Shown in pieces: positions 36,969 through 45,198 of a stretch of DNA of 64,000 nt (the first letter of the stretch is position 1; every line of letters starts with the position of its first letter). Source of the stretch: Paenibacillus endophyticus (GTDB lineage: Bacteria > Bacillota > Bacilli > Paenibacillales > Paenibacillaceae); the NCBI RefSeq assembly GCF_014192395.1, contig NZ_JACHXW010000010.1:78014-142013 (forward strand), given 5' to 3'. The notes under the pieces are model-generated. The model ran no database searches. It had not been told where the DNA came from and saw only the letters and a program-made list of their open reading frames with translations. Made by a program: the position numbers and the translations under genes.

Positions 36969-37748
36969 TTAATAGCCGAGCGAGGCGCCGCCTTCGACTG
37001 GCAGGGCAACCCCGGTAATAAAGGCGGCCTGCTCGGATGCCAGAAACAGTACGGCTTGGGCAACCTCCTCGGAAGTTGCAGGCCTTCCAAGCGGATGCAT
37101 CGCATTCAGCGATTGCACCGCTTCGGCAGGGTTAGGCTGCTGCCTCGTCCACTCGTCCAGCAGCGGCGTCATCACTCCTGCCGGGCATACGCAATTGACC
37201 CTTACGCCATCCTGCGCATAATCGAGCGCAAGCGATTTGGTCAATGCGATGACAGCGCCCTTGGACGCGGCGTAGATCGGATTCTGCCGCTGTCCGACAA
37301 GCCCGTTAAGGGAGGACATATTGACAACGCTCCCTTTTGATCTGCGCAAATGCGGAATGGCATGCTTAATCATCAAATAAACGCCTTTCACATTAACGGC
37401 ATACAGCTGGTCAAACATGCGTTCATCAATTTCTTCAAGCGGCCTCGAGCAGATGACAGCCGCATTATTGAACAGCACGTCGAGCTTGCCGTACAGCTGT
37501 ACCGTTTGAGCCAGCAGCACTTCTACATCCGTCTCCCGCGAGACATCCGTCTCCATCGCAACTGCGCGTGGAAGCCCTTTCAATGCTGGATAGCGCTTGC
37601 ATAGCTCATCGGCCGAGCGCTGCCCTTCCGCTCCATTCCGATCCGCTACAATAACATGCGCGCCTTCCGCGGCGAACAGCTGCGCGCTTACCTCGCCGAT
37701 CCCTGAGCCCCCGCCGGTGACAAGTACGACTTTTTCTTTAAACCGCAA
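36969..37748 (-). CDS. Short-chain dehydrogenase (candidate L-fucose dehydrogenase)
   Basis: NAD(P)-dependent SDR of 259 aa, first gene of the operon. Seen: TGGGSGIG, NNAAVICSRP, Ser in NMSSLNG, YAASKGA (Tyr-x-x-x-Lys), CPAGVMTP and the C-terminal SEQAAFITGVALPVEGG. The frame opens at an ATG (37754) just 1 nt after AGGAGG. The TTG at 37748 is 7 nt from it and gives the normal family N-terminus, so I take the TTG. It probably performs either the first oxidation of the free sugar or the later keto-acid oxidation. It is divergent from an AraC regulator. Confidence 0.87.
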   Translation of the reverse strand: MRFKEKVVLVTGGGSGIGEVSAQLFAAEGAHVIVADRNGAEGQRSADELCKRYPALKGLPRAVAMETDVSRETDVEVLLAQTVQLYGKLDVLFNNAAVICSRPLEEIDERMFDQLYAVNVKGVYLMIKHAIPHLRRSKGSVVNMSSLNGLVGQRQNPIYAASKGAVIALTKSLALDYAQDGVRVNCVCPAGVMTPLLDEWTRQQPNPAEAVQSLNAMHPLGRPATSEEVAQAVLFLASEQAAFITGVALPVEGGASLGY

Positions 37749-37954
37749 GAGCATGCCTCCTTTTTGCAGCTTGCAAAAAACTTTCGATACGATAAAATAG
37801 GTTGATAATTTATCCGCAACATACCGCAGGGATCTATTCTTAATAATGCAGTTATTGTATCATTTACATACACTATCGTATTTGATCAACGATCCATAAA
37901 TTTATCAAATCATCCGCTATATTTTAGGAATAAGGAAAGCGAGGCGGCGTTGCT
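37749..37954. promoter_or_regulatory. Divergent control region of the fucose-type operon
   Basis: A 206-bp AT-rich region between the operon (minus) and its AraC regulator (plus). It contains a TTTGAT-N17-ATCAAA inverted repeat (37881-37909), a plausible regulator operator. No convincing sigma-A promoter pair was fixed by eye. Confidence 0.4.
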
Positions 37955-38818
37955 GTGAGAGGCTTGAACGAAATGACTCCTCATGTCGGAGACTCGATGT
38001 ACTACCTCTATGATGGAAGCTCGAACGAAAAGCTGCGGGTATGCAGCGTTTTTGCTTTCCATCTTTTCACCGACGGACCCGGAGAAATGGAAATCAACGG
38101 AAAACGGTACGCGATTGAGAACCGCACGCTTATATTTCTAAGGCCTGGGGAGCAGCATGCCTTCCATATTTCGCCGGACCACCCTTTATCATCGCATAAT
38201 CTTTATTTCGATCTATGGAGCGAGGCTCGGCCAGTCTCTGCCAATCGAACCTTCATCTATGCGCCGGAACCCTTCGAGCTCGGCGAGAAGGCATTGTCAT
38301 TTCCTTGTGATGAGCTGGACAGCCTGCCCTCCGTCTTTTCTTTGCAGCCCTATCCGGAGCTGTATGAGTCGCTGGTCACGCTCGCTAAGCTCTACCATAA
38401 CGCGGTGTATTACCGGACGGAGATGATGAACAGCCTTCTGTATGCATGGGTTCTCAGCTGGCATAACACCATCCATACGCATCAGCCGACCGATTACCGA
38501 ATCGTCCGCTTGCTTGCTCATTTGAATGACCATCCTGAGCAGCGCGAGCCGGTTGAAACGTGGTGGACCTTCTGCGGTCTGAAGCGAACCTATTTCCACG
38601 CTTTATTTCTGCGCGAGACCGGGCTGACGCCCAAAGCCTATCACCATAAGCTGCTCATGAGACGTGCCTCGCATCTTCTGCTAGAGAGCGAGACTAGCGT
38701 TACCGCCATCGCCGAACGGCTTGGATACTCCTCCATCCATCCGTTTACCCGGCATTTCAGCGCCTTCTACGGCGTAAGCCCCAAGCATTACCGCTTGCAG
38801 CCGCAATCGAGGAGCTGA
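37955..38818 (+). CDS. AraC-family regulator with cupin sensor (fucose-type operon)
   Basis: Regulator of 287 aa. Seen: N-terminal cupin-like domain (GPGEMEINGKRYAIE, LRPGEQHAFHISP) and a C-terminal AraC domain with TWWTFCGLKRTYFHALF and SVTAIAERLGYSSIHPFTRHF. The start is a GTG with GAGGCGG upstream; an ATG at 37973 is possible. It is transcribed divergently from the sugar-acid catabolic operon, so control of that operon by a pathway sugar is the simplest inference. It is followed by a convergent bidirectional terminator. Confidence 0.9.
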   Translation: MRGLNEMTPHVGDSMYYLYDGSSNEKLRVCSVFAFHLFTDGPGEMEINGKRYAIENRTLIFLRPGEQHAFHISPDHPLSSHNLYFDLWSEARPVSANRTFIYAPEPFELGEKALSFPCDELDSLPSVFSLQPYPELYESLVTLAKLYHNAVYYRTEMMNSLLYAWVLSWHNTIHTHQPTDYRIVRLLAHLNDHPEQREPVETWWTFCGLKRTYFHALFLRETGLTPKAYHHKLLMRRASHLLLESETSVTAIAERLGYSSIHPFTRHFSAFYGVSPKHYRLQPQSRS

Positions 38819-38943
38819 TTCCGTTCCCAAACCGCCTGCCTCCGGGCAGGTCTCTTGACCAATACGTCATTCGAAGCCGTACTTGAAGGCATTGAAGAAT
38901 AACATCTGTGCTTAAGAGCGTAGAGGAGCAGCCTCGCATGCAA

Positions 38944-38980
38944 AAAAGGCGGATCAGCAACGAATGCTGACCCGCCTTTT
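38944..38980. terminator. Bidirectional intrinsic terminator between convergent genes
   Basis: aaaaggcgg-tcagca pairs with tgctga-ccgcctttt (one mismatch), with an A-rich 5' and T-rich 3' side. It serves both the AraC gene (plus) and the methyltransferase gene (minus). Confidence 0.9.
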
Positions 38981-38984
38981 CTAT

Positions 38985-40529
38985 TTACTCCGAATGCGCA
39001 AGCAGCGCAGCCGCTCCCTCATGCAAGGGGTCCAGCCTTAACGCGCGTTCCGCATAAAGGAGCGCCTCCGCCTCCCGTTCCAATTCATAGCAGCAAATCG
39101 CCATGCCATACAACGTTTCGGCCGTTCCCTCGTGGCTGGCAAGCGACTTTTCATAGAAGTCTCCCGCAGCCTCGTACAGCTCCAGCCGGTAAAGCAGCAT
39201 CGCGCAAATAAGCGCTAAATCCTGCCGCTCATCCAGCGGATAATACCTTTGCCACATTGCAACCATGCCCTGCCTTAAATCCTCGGCCTCTTCTTCCCCG
39301 CTGTCTTCCAGCAAATCCTCGATGCGGCCTGCGCTCTGCAGAAACAGCTGCGGATCAAAGCGTCCAAGGCGCCAGAAAGCCAATATCTGCGAGAGCTCCA
39401 GCGTATCCAGATGCGCATCGAACCAGAGCTTTAAACTGAAAAAATCATCAGGACCGAAACGATCGACATAACGGCGATAGGCGAGGCGCGTCTGGATGTA
39501 CCCGTCAGGTTGATTCACCATCAATATGAAGCCTACGTTCAGGTTTTTGTAATGATGCTCAGTGAAATGGGTACGCGCACCCTTCAGCTCGAACGTATGC
39601 TGGATCGCGTGGTAATTCGCCGTCAAGGAAAAGCTTCCATGGTGAATCAGCTTCGGCGGCTCTGCGAATGCCCAGTTTTCAATCCGGTGGTCGCCCTTGT
39701 CTGCCGTTAGCAGGACAAAGCCCGCTCGGGATAATTGCCCAAGCCTCTCTAAACACTCAAGTCCCGCAATAGGGAAAAGGATGTGGGAATCTTCAAGCTT
39801 CTCCCTGTACAGCGCGATTGCCTCGCGATAAGGATAGTTGTCCTGTTCATACTCCGCAGCTCTGCAATAATGGTATTCCGGCACCATTCTCCCCAGCATG
39901 CCAACAGTGTCCAGCTGCCCCTCCCCCTCTTCCATACTCAGGGAAACGCGGCACTCATAAATTAGCCCCTCATCGACATAGATCAGCTCCTGCGGGATAC
40001 TGTCAAAAAAATAGTTGGCTATGAGGAGCAGCGGCTGCCCCAATTGTCCCGCATTGATCTTCTCTCCCGATTCCGTCAAATGCAGCTCGCTATCCTTAGT
40101 CGCATCAAGTTGCGCGAAATCAAGAAGACCTTGCTCTACGAACGGCATCAGGCTGCGATGCTGCTGCCAGAAGGATATATTTTTAGCCGGTAAATCAGTC
40201 ATCACATAACGAAACGGCGGGAGCGCCAATTCCGCGAACGCAATAAGCGCCGAAAGCTCCTTCAGCACATGGAACGCCAGCTGCCCTGAGCCTGCCCCGA
40301 GCTCAACGATCGTAACCTTCTCCGACGCGCGGTCTTGGGCCGCCCTGTCCTGAAGGAAACCGAATATCATCTCGGCATAAGCGGTCGCAATGACCGGATT
40401 GCTCGTAATATATTGCGGCACTTCCTCGCGCTGCCACGCCTCGATTCCCTGCTCTTCGAAATAGGCACGCTGCAGCTCCCAAATCGGCGCTTCGCTGAAC
40501 CTGTACACTTGCTGATCGCGATCATTCAT
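38985..40529 (-). CDS. SAM-dependent methyltransferase (MidA/PF02636-like) with C-terminal TPR-like region
   Basis: Cytoplasmic protein of 514 aa. Seen: SAM-binding motif TIVELGAGSGQLAFHVL, then YVMTDLPAKN, LLIANYFFDSIPQELI (the NE/NYxxDxxP-type motif of the SAM-dependent MTase class related to MidA), and a C-terminal helical region with TPR-like repeats (LYGMAICCYELEREAEALLY). The ATG at 40553 has no ribosome site; the ATG at 40529 follows AGAAGG by 9 nt. MidA-type proteins methylate an Arg of a respiratory complex I subunit, but most bacterial members have unknown targets, so no function is assigned here. It stands alone. Confidence 0.8.
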   Translation of the reverse strand: MNDRDQQVYRFSEAPIWELQRAYFEEQGIEAWQREEVPQYITSNPVIATAYAEMIFGFLQDRAAQDRASEKVTIVELGAGSGQLAFHVLKELSALIAFAELALPPFRYVMTDLPAKNISFWQQHRSLMPFVEQGLLDFAQLDATKDSELHLTESGEKINAGQLGQPLLLIANYFFDSIPQELIYVDEGLIYECRVSLSMEEGEGQLDTVGMLGRMVPEYHYCRAAEYEQDNYPYREAIALYREKLEDSHILFPIAGLECLERLGQLSRAGFVLLTADKGDHRIENWAFAEPPKLIHHGSFSLTANYHAIQHTFELKGARTHFTEHHYKNLNVGFILMVNQPDGYIQTRLAYRRYVDRFGPDDFFSLKLWFDAHLDTLELSQILAFWRLGRFDPQLFLQSAGRIEDLLEDSGEEEAEDLRQGMVAMWQRYYPLDERQDLALICAMLLYRLELYEAAGDFYEKSLASHEGTAETLYGMAICCYELEREAEALLYAERALRLDPLHEGAAALLAHSE

Positions 40530-40579
40530 TCCGTTTAACCTTCTTTGCTCCATTTTTGCTAAAATGCCCGGCTGCTACC

Positions 40580-40675
40580 AAGCGTAAACGGCTGAAGCCG
40601 TCCTCTGGCGGCTAAGCTTACGTTTCGCGTAGAAATATAGAGAAAGTTGGCGAAATGATATACTTTCCTATATTT
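40580..40675. repeat. Palindromic intergenic element (two hairpins)
   Basis: Two adjacent inverted repeats: gcgtaaacggctgaagcc ... cggctaagcttacg (40580-40624), and aaatatag-gaaagt ... actttc-ctatattt (40633-40675, 14-bp interrupted stem). It lies between the ABC-F terminator and the methyltransferase gene. The structure suggests a dispersed REP/BOX-like element; copy number elsewhere cannot be judged here. Confidence 0.55.
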
Positions 40676-40676
40676 A

Positions 40677-40716
40677 AAAAAAGCCTGTCTAATCCCGAGC
40701 GATTAGACAGGTTTTT
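40677..40716 (-). terminator. Intrinsic terminator of the ABC-F gene
   Basis: An 11-bp stem (cctgtctaatc, 40684-40694, with gattagacagg, 40701-40711) is followed on the minus strand by a run of seven T. It starts 12 nt past the stop codon. Confidence 0.92.
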
Positions 40717-40727
40717 GGAAAAGCGGT

Positions 40728-42284
40728 TTAGAATACCTTCGTCGTCCAGGATTCGCAGTTCCACGTATCCGTTACGACATCGCGGTAAAATTCCGGTTCG
40801 TGAGAAATAAGGAGGATGCTGCCTTTGTACGCCTTGAGCGCACGCTTCAGCTCGTCCTTTGCATCTACGTCCAAGTGATTCGTCGGCTCATCGAGCACGA
40901 GCAGGTTCGTCTCGCTGTTGATCAGCTTGCACAGGCGCACCTTCGCTTTCTCGCCGCCGCTTAGCACGGCGATCTTGCTTTCGATATGCTTCGTCGTAAG
41001 ACCGCACTTCGCCAGCGCTGCGCGTACTTCGAATTGCGAGTATGAAGGAAATTCCTTCCATACGTCTTCGATACAGGTGCTGTAGTTGGTCTCCTTCATT
41101 TCCTGTTGGAAATAACCGACCTGCTGGTGCTCACCGCGCTGAACCGTTCCCGATATGGCCTGAATTTCGCCCAAAATGCTGCGCAGCAGCGTAGTCTTAC
41201 CGATGCCATTCGCGCCAACGAGCGCAATTTTCTGTCCGCGCTCCATGCGCAGATCAAGCGGACGGGACAACGGGCTGTCATAACCGATCACTAGCTCTTT
41301 CGTTTCGAAAATTAGCTTGCCTGATGTTCTTCCGTCCTTGAAGTTGAACTGCGGCTTCGGCTTCTCCTTGGCAATCTCGATGACGTCCATCTTGTCGAGC
41401 TTCTTCTGGCGGGACATGGCCATGTTCCGTGTCGCTACGCTCGCTTTGTTGCGGGCAACGAAGTCCTTCAAGTCGGCAATTTCCTGCTGCTGCCGCTTGA
41501 ACGCTGATTCCAGCTGCTGCTTTTTCATCTCATGCACTTGCTGGAAGTACTCATAGTCTCCAACATAGCGGTTCAACTCTTGATTCTCCATATGATAAAT
41601 CAAGTTAATAACACTGTTAAGGAACGGGATATCATGCGAGATAAGAATGAACGCATTCTCATACTCCTGCAGGTAACGCCTCAGCCATTCGATATGCTGC
41701 TCGTCCAAATAGTTGGTAGGCTCATCCAGGAGCAGAATGTCAGGCTTCTCAAGCAGCAGCTTTGCCAGCAAAACCTTTGTGCGCTGACCGCCGCTTAGAT
41801 CGTTGACATCTTTGTCCAGTCCAATATCGGTCAGCCCAAGGCCGCGCGCCGTTTCTTCGATTTTCGCATCGATCAGGTAGAAATCTTGGCTCGTCAGCGT
41901 ATCCTGAATGGTACCTACGTCCTCAAGCAGCTTCTCCAGCTCCTCCGGCGTGACATCTCCCATTCTGCCGTACATATCATTCATTTCCTGCTCCATATCG
42001 AACAGGTATTGAAAAGCTCCCTTCAGCACGTCGCGAATCGTCGAGCCTTTGCTCAGAACCGCATGCTGGTCCAGATAGCCGACACGCATCCGCTTCGACC
42101 ATTCCACCTTGCCGTCATCGGGCTGCAGCTTGCCTGTAATGATGTTCATAAAGGTCGATTTACCTTCGCCGTTCGCTCCGATCAGCCCAATATGCTCGCC
42201 CTTCAGCAATCGGAAGGATACATCATTGAAGATCGCGCGATCCCCGAAGCCGTGACTTAATCGTTCTACATTTAATATGCTCAT
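40728..42284 (-). CDS. ABC-F family ATPase (YkpA/YbiT-like)
   Basis: Soluble tandem ABC ATPase of 518 aa with no membrane part. Seen: first Walker A GANGEGKST, signature LSGGQRTK and Walker B ILLLDEPTN; a charged linker of about 80 residues (KKQQLESAFKRQQQEIADL); second Walker A GANGIGKTT, LSGGEKAK and LLVLDEPTN. This is the ABC-F plan, whose members act on ribosomes in translation quality control or antibiotic protection. The sequence resembles the YbiT/YkpA subgroup rather than a resistance factor. The start is the ATG at 42284 (AAAAGG 8 nt upstream), not the GTG at 42293. Stand-alone gene with its own terminator. Confidence 0.93.
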   Translation of the reverse strand: MSILNVERLSHGFGDRAIFNDVSFRLLKGEHIGLIGANGEGKSTFMNIITGKLQPDDGKVEWSKRMRVGYLDQHAVLSKGSTIRDVLKGAFQYLFDMEQEMNDMYGRMGDVTPEELEKLLEDVGTIQDTLTSQDFYLIDAKIEETARGLGLTDIGLDKDVNDLSGGQRTKVLLAKLLLEKPDILLLDEPTNYLDEQHIEWLRRYLQEYENAFILISHDIPFLNSVINLIYHMENQELNRYVGDYEYFQQVHEMKKQQLESAFKRQQQEIADLKDFVARNKASVATRNMAMSRQKKLDKMDVIEIAKEKPKPQFNFKDGRTSGKLIFETKELVIGYDSPLSRPLDLRMERGQKIALVGANGIGKTTLLRSILGEIQAISGTVQRGEHQQVGYFQQEMKETNYSTCIEDVWKEFPSYSQFEVRAALAKCGLTTKHIESKIAVLSGGEKAKVRLCKLINSETNLLVLDEPTNHLDVDAKDELKRALKAYKGSILLISHEPEFYRDVVTDTWNCESWTTKVF

Positions 42285-42598
42285 GAATGACACCTTTTCT
42301 TTTTTAATATTATCGTATTATTATAAACGTTATGAGGCGTGCAACTCAACGTAGTATTCCATTCTATATCGTGTTTTTAAAATTTACGGGTTCACGCTGC
42401 TGCAGTCAAATCTGCGCAGGCATTCGGCGACGTAGTCGTATCGAAGACAAAGAAGAGATGGCAGACTGCCAATCGCAGCCTATTTCTCTAGCATAGGGCT
42501 ATTTGATCGGCAAGCCTTCTCCACTGCCGTTAACTGACGGCCAGATTTTGCTTTAAAGAATCCACTTTAACATTCGAATAATTATGGAGGCATAACTT
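42285..42598. other. Intergenic region, nothing definite
   Basis: A divergent 314-bp gap. It holds one short piece (gtgcaactcaacgtag, about 42336) resembling the palindromic repeat cores at 11.7-12.6 kb. No promoter, RNA or ORF is convincing. Confidence 0.4.
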
Positions 42599-43048
42599 AT
42601 GAAATTCCAATCCGTTATTGAGCTTGGCGGCAAGACCGCAACGGGCTTCGCCGTGCCTGAGGAGATCGTAGCAGCGCTTGGCACAAGCAAGAAGCCCGCT
42701 GTGACCATCACGATCAATGCTTACAGCTACCGTACCACAGTTGCCACAATGGGCGGCCGGTTCATGGTTCCTTTAAGCGCGGAGAATCGAAAAGGTGCTG
42801 GTGTCGCTGCCGGGGAGGAAGTTACCGTAGATATCGAGCTGGACCATGCACCGCGTGAAGTTGTTGTGCCAAGCGACCTCGCAGCCGCACTTGAGGCGGA
42901 GACAGCAGCAAACACTTTTTTCATAGGACTATCCTATAGCAACAAACGCCGGCTCGTACTGGCAATCGAAGACGCGAAAACGGAAGAAACCCGCCTGCGG
43001 CGCATCGACAAAACGGTAGCGATGCTCAAAGAGGGTCGCGCGCAATAG
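42599..43048 (+). CDS. YdeI/OmdA-like protein with DUF1905 domain
   Basis: Small cytoplasmic protein of 149 aa. Seen: an N-terminal DUF1905-type beta domain (about 1-88: FQSVIELGGKTATGFAVP, VTITINAYSYRTTVATMGG) and a C-terminal YdeI/OmdA helical segment (FIGLSYSNKRRLVLAIEDAKTEETRLRRIDKTVAML). Family members are annotated as bacteriocin-protection or OmpD-associated, but the biochemical role is unknown. TGGAGG sits 8 nt before the ATG, and a terminator follows 13 nt after the stop, so it is monocistronic. Confidence 0.88.
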   Translation: MKFQSVIELGGKTATGFAVPEEIVAALGTSKKPAVTITINAYSYRTTVATMGGRFMVPLSAENRKGAGVAAGEEVTVDIELDHAPREVVVPSDLAAALEAETAANTFFIGLSYSNKRRLVLAIEDAKTEETRLRRIDKTVAMLKEGRAQ

Positions 43049-43060
43049 CCTGAGAAGCAA

Positions 43061-43094
43061 ACGAGAGCTCCAACGGAGAGCTCTCGTCTTTGTT
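43061..43094 (+). terminator. Intrinsic terminator of the YdeI-like gene
   Basis: acgagagctc (43061-43070) pairs with gagctctcgt (43078-43087), followed by ctttgttt on the plus strand. Confidence 0.85.
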
Positions 43095-43107
43095 TATGTA
43101 TGAAATA

Positions 43108-43458
43108 TTAACCAAAATGCTTTGGATTAGGGCCGTATTCATTTACGCTTTCTTGGCCTTCCATAAATGAGAATACAAGCAGCACAATTGCACCAATAAA
43201 CGGAATCAGTCCGATAAAGATCCACACTCCACTTCTTCCAATGTCATGCAGCCTGCGAACCAATACCGCTAATGAAGGCAGCAGTACTGCCAGCGAGTAA
43301 AGACCCGATAATACGCCAGTCAAACCTACAATCGATTCAACAATGACTAGCGCTATGGATATAAGAACATTCATGAGAATAAACATCCAATACTCCATGC
43401 GCCTTGCCCTGCCGGTAAACCCCACATAATTTTTCATGACTTTCGTATACCATTGCAT
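43108..43458 (-). CDS. DUF805 family membrane protein
   Basis: Integral membrane protein of 116 aa and unknown function. Seen: the DUF805 opening YVGFTGRARRMEYWMFILMN, three hydrophobic helices, VRRLHDIGRSGVW (the most conserved family motif) and a C-terminal EYGPNPK ending. TGGGGTGG lies upstream of the ATG. It is followed upstream by a small membrane-protein gene whose ribosome site is similar. Confidence 0.92.
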   Translation of the reverse strand: MQWYTKVMKNYVGFTGRARRMEYWMFILMNVLISIALVIVESIVGLTGVLSGLYSLAVLLPSLAVLVRRLHDIGRSGVWIFIGLIPFIGAIVLLVFSFMEGQESVNEYGPNPKHFG

Positions 43459-43628
43459 TTCTAGTCCACCCCAAGTGATTATTTGTAAAACTTACATATT
43501 TCATAAATTTTACCTAAATATGATATCGGCGAAGCTTGGGTTTAATTTAATATTTATGGAAATTTATATGACGCATTATCAAACCAACTGCGATACCAAA
43601 GACAACCTCCAACGAGTGAGTCGTACGG

Positions 43629-43808
43629 TCAGGCATCTTCAGTGCAACGATTTTTTATAAGTAGAACTATATTTATGCTAGTTAAAACGATGAAACCGCC
43701 CCACCCTATAACGGCATGATATTCAATCAGGTCTTTACCTGTAAAGGCTAATAAAAGTACTGCTAAACTGATAAAAAGCAAAACAATGTTAATTGATTTA
43801 TTTTTCAT
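43629..43808 (-). CDS. Small two-helix membrane protein (59 aa)
   Basis: Short gene found by reading the minus strand. It encodes MKNKSINIVLLFISLAVLLL and continues through a GKDLIEYHAVIGWGG loop into a second helix FIVLTSINIVLLI, ending KNRCTEDA. Two hydrophobic helices (about 7-22 and 38-51) with Lys-rich ends suggest a membrane miniprotein. GGGGTGA lies 9 nt before the ATG. No family recognised. It is 170 bp upstream of the DUF805 gene on the same strand. Confidence 0.65.
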   Translation of the reverse strand: MKNKSINIVLLFISLAVLLLAFTGKDLIEYHAVIGWGGFIVLTSINIVLLIKNRCTEDA

Positions 43809-43891
43809 TATAAGTTCACCCCACGCGATTAATATCTGATCAAAAAAGGGATCTAGTAAACCAGATTCCTCTTTTGATCAATTCTTCATTG

Positions 43892-44295
43892 TCATTTACA
43901 CTGTCCTACACATAAACCAACTACCGCCCCTGCTCCGATATCAGCAGCAAGCAAAAAACCAAAGCATCCTAAAACAGCCGTTCCAACACAGGCAACCGCA
44001 CACAATATCTACTACAGTGACTCCATCTCGACCCCATTACCTTTAATAGGGTAATATGAAAAGTATGAAGTAACGGAACCTTGTTGAACTTTCATTATGT
44101 GTCGATCTGCTTGTTCTACTTTAACATTATCGGCATATAGCTGTAATTCATTATTCATTTTTTGATTAATACCACTATTTTTTCCCACTTGTCAACATAC
44201 CTAGCGTCTTTCGCTGTTGAAAAGTCTGTAGCGTATTTTTAATTTTTGGACGGAGATGAATTATTTACTATAGAAGAGTTAACCATCAGTTTCAT
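43892..44295 (-). pseudogene. Decayed gene for a Gly/Ala/Cys-rich secreted-peptide precursor
   Basis: The minus strand reads as consecutive coding-like pieces broken by stops and a frame change. The pieces are MKLMVNSSIVNN... (stop), KYATDFSTAKDARYVDKWEK..., a shift to MNNELQLYADNVKVEQADRH...GVEMESL (44158-44015), two in-frame TAG codons (44009-44014), then ILCAVACVGTAVLGCFGFLL...GLCVGQCK (ending 43892). The last piece has five Cys in a C-x3-C...C...C-x3-C layout and a hydrophobic Gly/Ala composition, which recalls precursors of Cys-rich bacteriocins (halocin-C8-like). This likeness is by composition only. It sits near small membrane-protein genes that could be immunity remnants. Confidence 0.5.
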
Positions 44296-44380
44296 ATGTC
44301 GCAGGAAAACTTTTATTTATTACACATTAAGAGATTTAGTATTATAAAATATGTAAAAGATCTTTGGGAGGTATGTTTCC

Positions 44381-44758
44381 ATGTCTACGAATTTAAAACG
44401 CGATATAATCGCTATTATTCTAGCCGTGTTGATTATTGTTGGGATAGCCTTTAAGACCTTGTTTCCCGACGCATTCGCAAGCAGGCCCGCTGTGACTTTA
44501 TCGCTCGAAGATGCGAGCAAGCGCCTAGAGCGAATTATTTCGTGGGACGGAACGTATATAACCCGCATCGATAGCCAGGCGCTTGAACCTGTCGTATATG
44601 AAGCGTTGGCACTTACAGTAAATGATTACGGAGCAGCAAATGATATTCTATTTGTAGCAGAATTAGTGGAGAAATTTAATGACGGTGGGAGCGTGGAGCA
44701 TTTACGGGAAGCGTTAGCGATAGTGAACGAAATCAGACAGCGAGCATCTATATTTTGA
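44381..44758 (+). CDS. Hypothetical single-pass membrane protein
   Basis: Protein of 125 aa with no recognised family. Seen: a short basic N-terminus, one transmembrane helix (about 8-26, DIIAIILAVLIIVGIAF), and an extracytoplasmic or cytoplasmic helical domain rich in Leu, Glu and Ala (LSLEDASKRLERIISWD, VAELVEKFNDGG, LREALAIVNEIRQR). GGGAGG is located 9 nt before the ATG. It is followed closely by the ArsR/SRPBCC promoter. AT-rich surroundings and the decayed peptide gene on the other strand mark this as an accessory patch. Confidence 0.75.
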   Translation: MSTNLKRDIIAIILAVLIIVGIAFKTLFPDAFASRPAVTLSLEDASKRLERIISWDGTYITRIDSQALEPVVYEALALTVNDYGAANDILFVAELVEKFNDGGSVEHLREALAIVNEIRQRASIF

Positions 44759-44764
44759 ATATTC

Positions 44765-44795
44765 CTTGACAAGAATATTCGAATTGGAGTATATT
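44765..44795 (+). promoter_or_regulatory. Promoter with palindromic operator for arsR-type gene
   Basis: TTGACA (44765-44770/71) and TATATT (44790-44795) are about 18 bp apart. The spacer carries attcgaat (44777-44784), a perfect palindrome that is a plausible autoregulatory ArsR operator. A similar promoter precedes the second SRPBCC gene (56918-56945). Confidence 0.6.
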
Positions 44796-44840
44796 TTAAA
44801 TATAACAAAGGCTAGCAGCACAAGAAAAGAGGTGGCCTAA

Positions 44841-45185
44841 ATGGAGATCACAACATTTAGCGCACTGGCCGAACCGAACCGTTTACGCATTGTAGAGCTA
44901 CTGCTTAACGGTCCGTTGACGGTCGGTGATATCGCCGACCGATTACAGCTTCGCCAGCCGCAAGCCTCGAAGCATCTGCGGGTCCTGCTCGAAGCCGGGC
45001 TCGTTGAGGTACACGCCGACGCCAATCGCCGGAACTACCAGCTTAGCGCTGTTCCGTTCCAAGCCCTCGACTCCTGGCTGGGAGGCTACCGGCGAATGTG
45101 GGAAGAACGCTTTGATTCGCTTGATAAGTATCTGGAGAAGCTGCAAAGCTCGCAACAAAAGGATACCAAACCTGACCAAAACTAA
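44841..45185 (+). CDS. ArsR-family transcriptional regulator
   Basis: Winged-helix repressor of 114 aa. Seen: ALAEPNRLRIVELLLNGPLTVGDIADRLQLRQPQASKHLRVLLEAGLVEVHAD, the ArsR HTH with recognition helix QPQASKHLRVL. No Cys-based metal site (no CVC motif), so it is probably not a metal sensor. AGAGGTGG precedes the ATG. It lies 13 nt upstream of an SRPBCC gene. ArsR-SRPBCC pairs of this type are common, with the ArsR controlling the pair. Confidence 0.93.
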   Translation: MEITTFSALAEPNRLRIVELLLNGPLTVGDIADRLQLRQPQASKHLRVLLEAGLVEVHADANRRNYQLSAVPFQALDSWLGGYRRMWEERFDSLDKYLEKLQSSQQKDTKPDQN

Positions 45186-45198
45186 GGAGGAGTTACAA

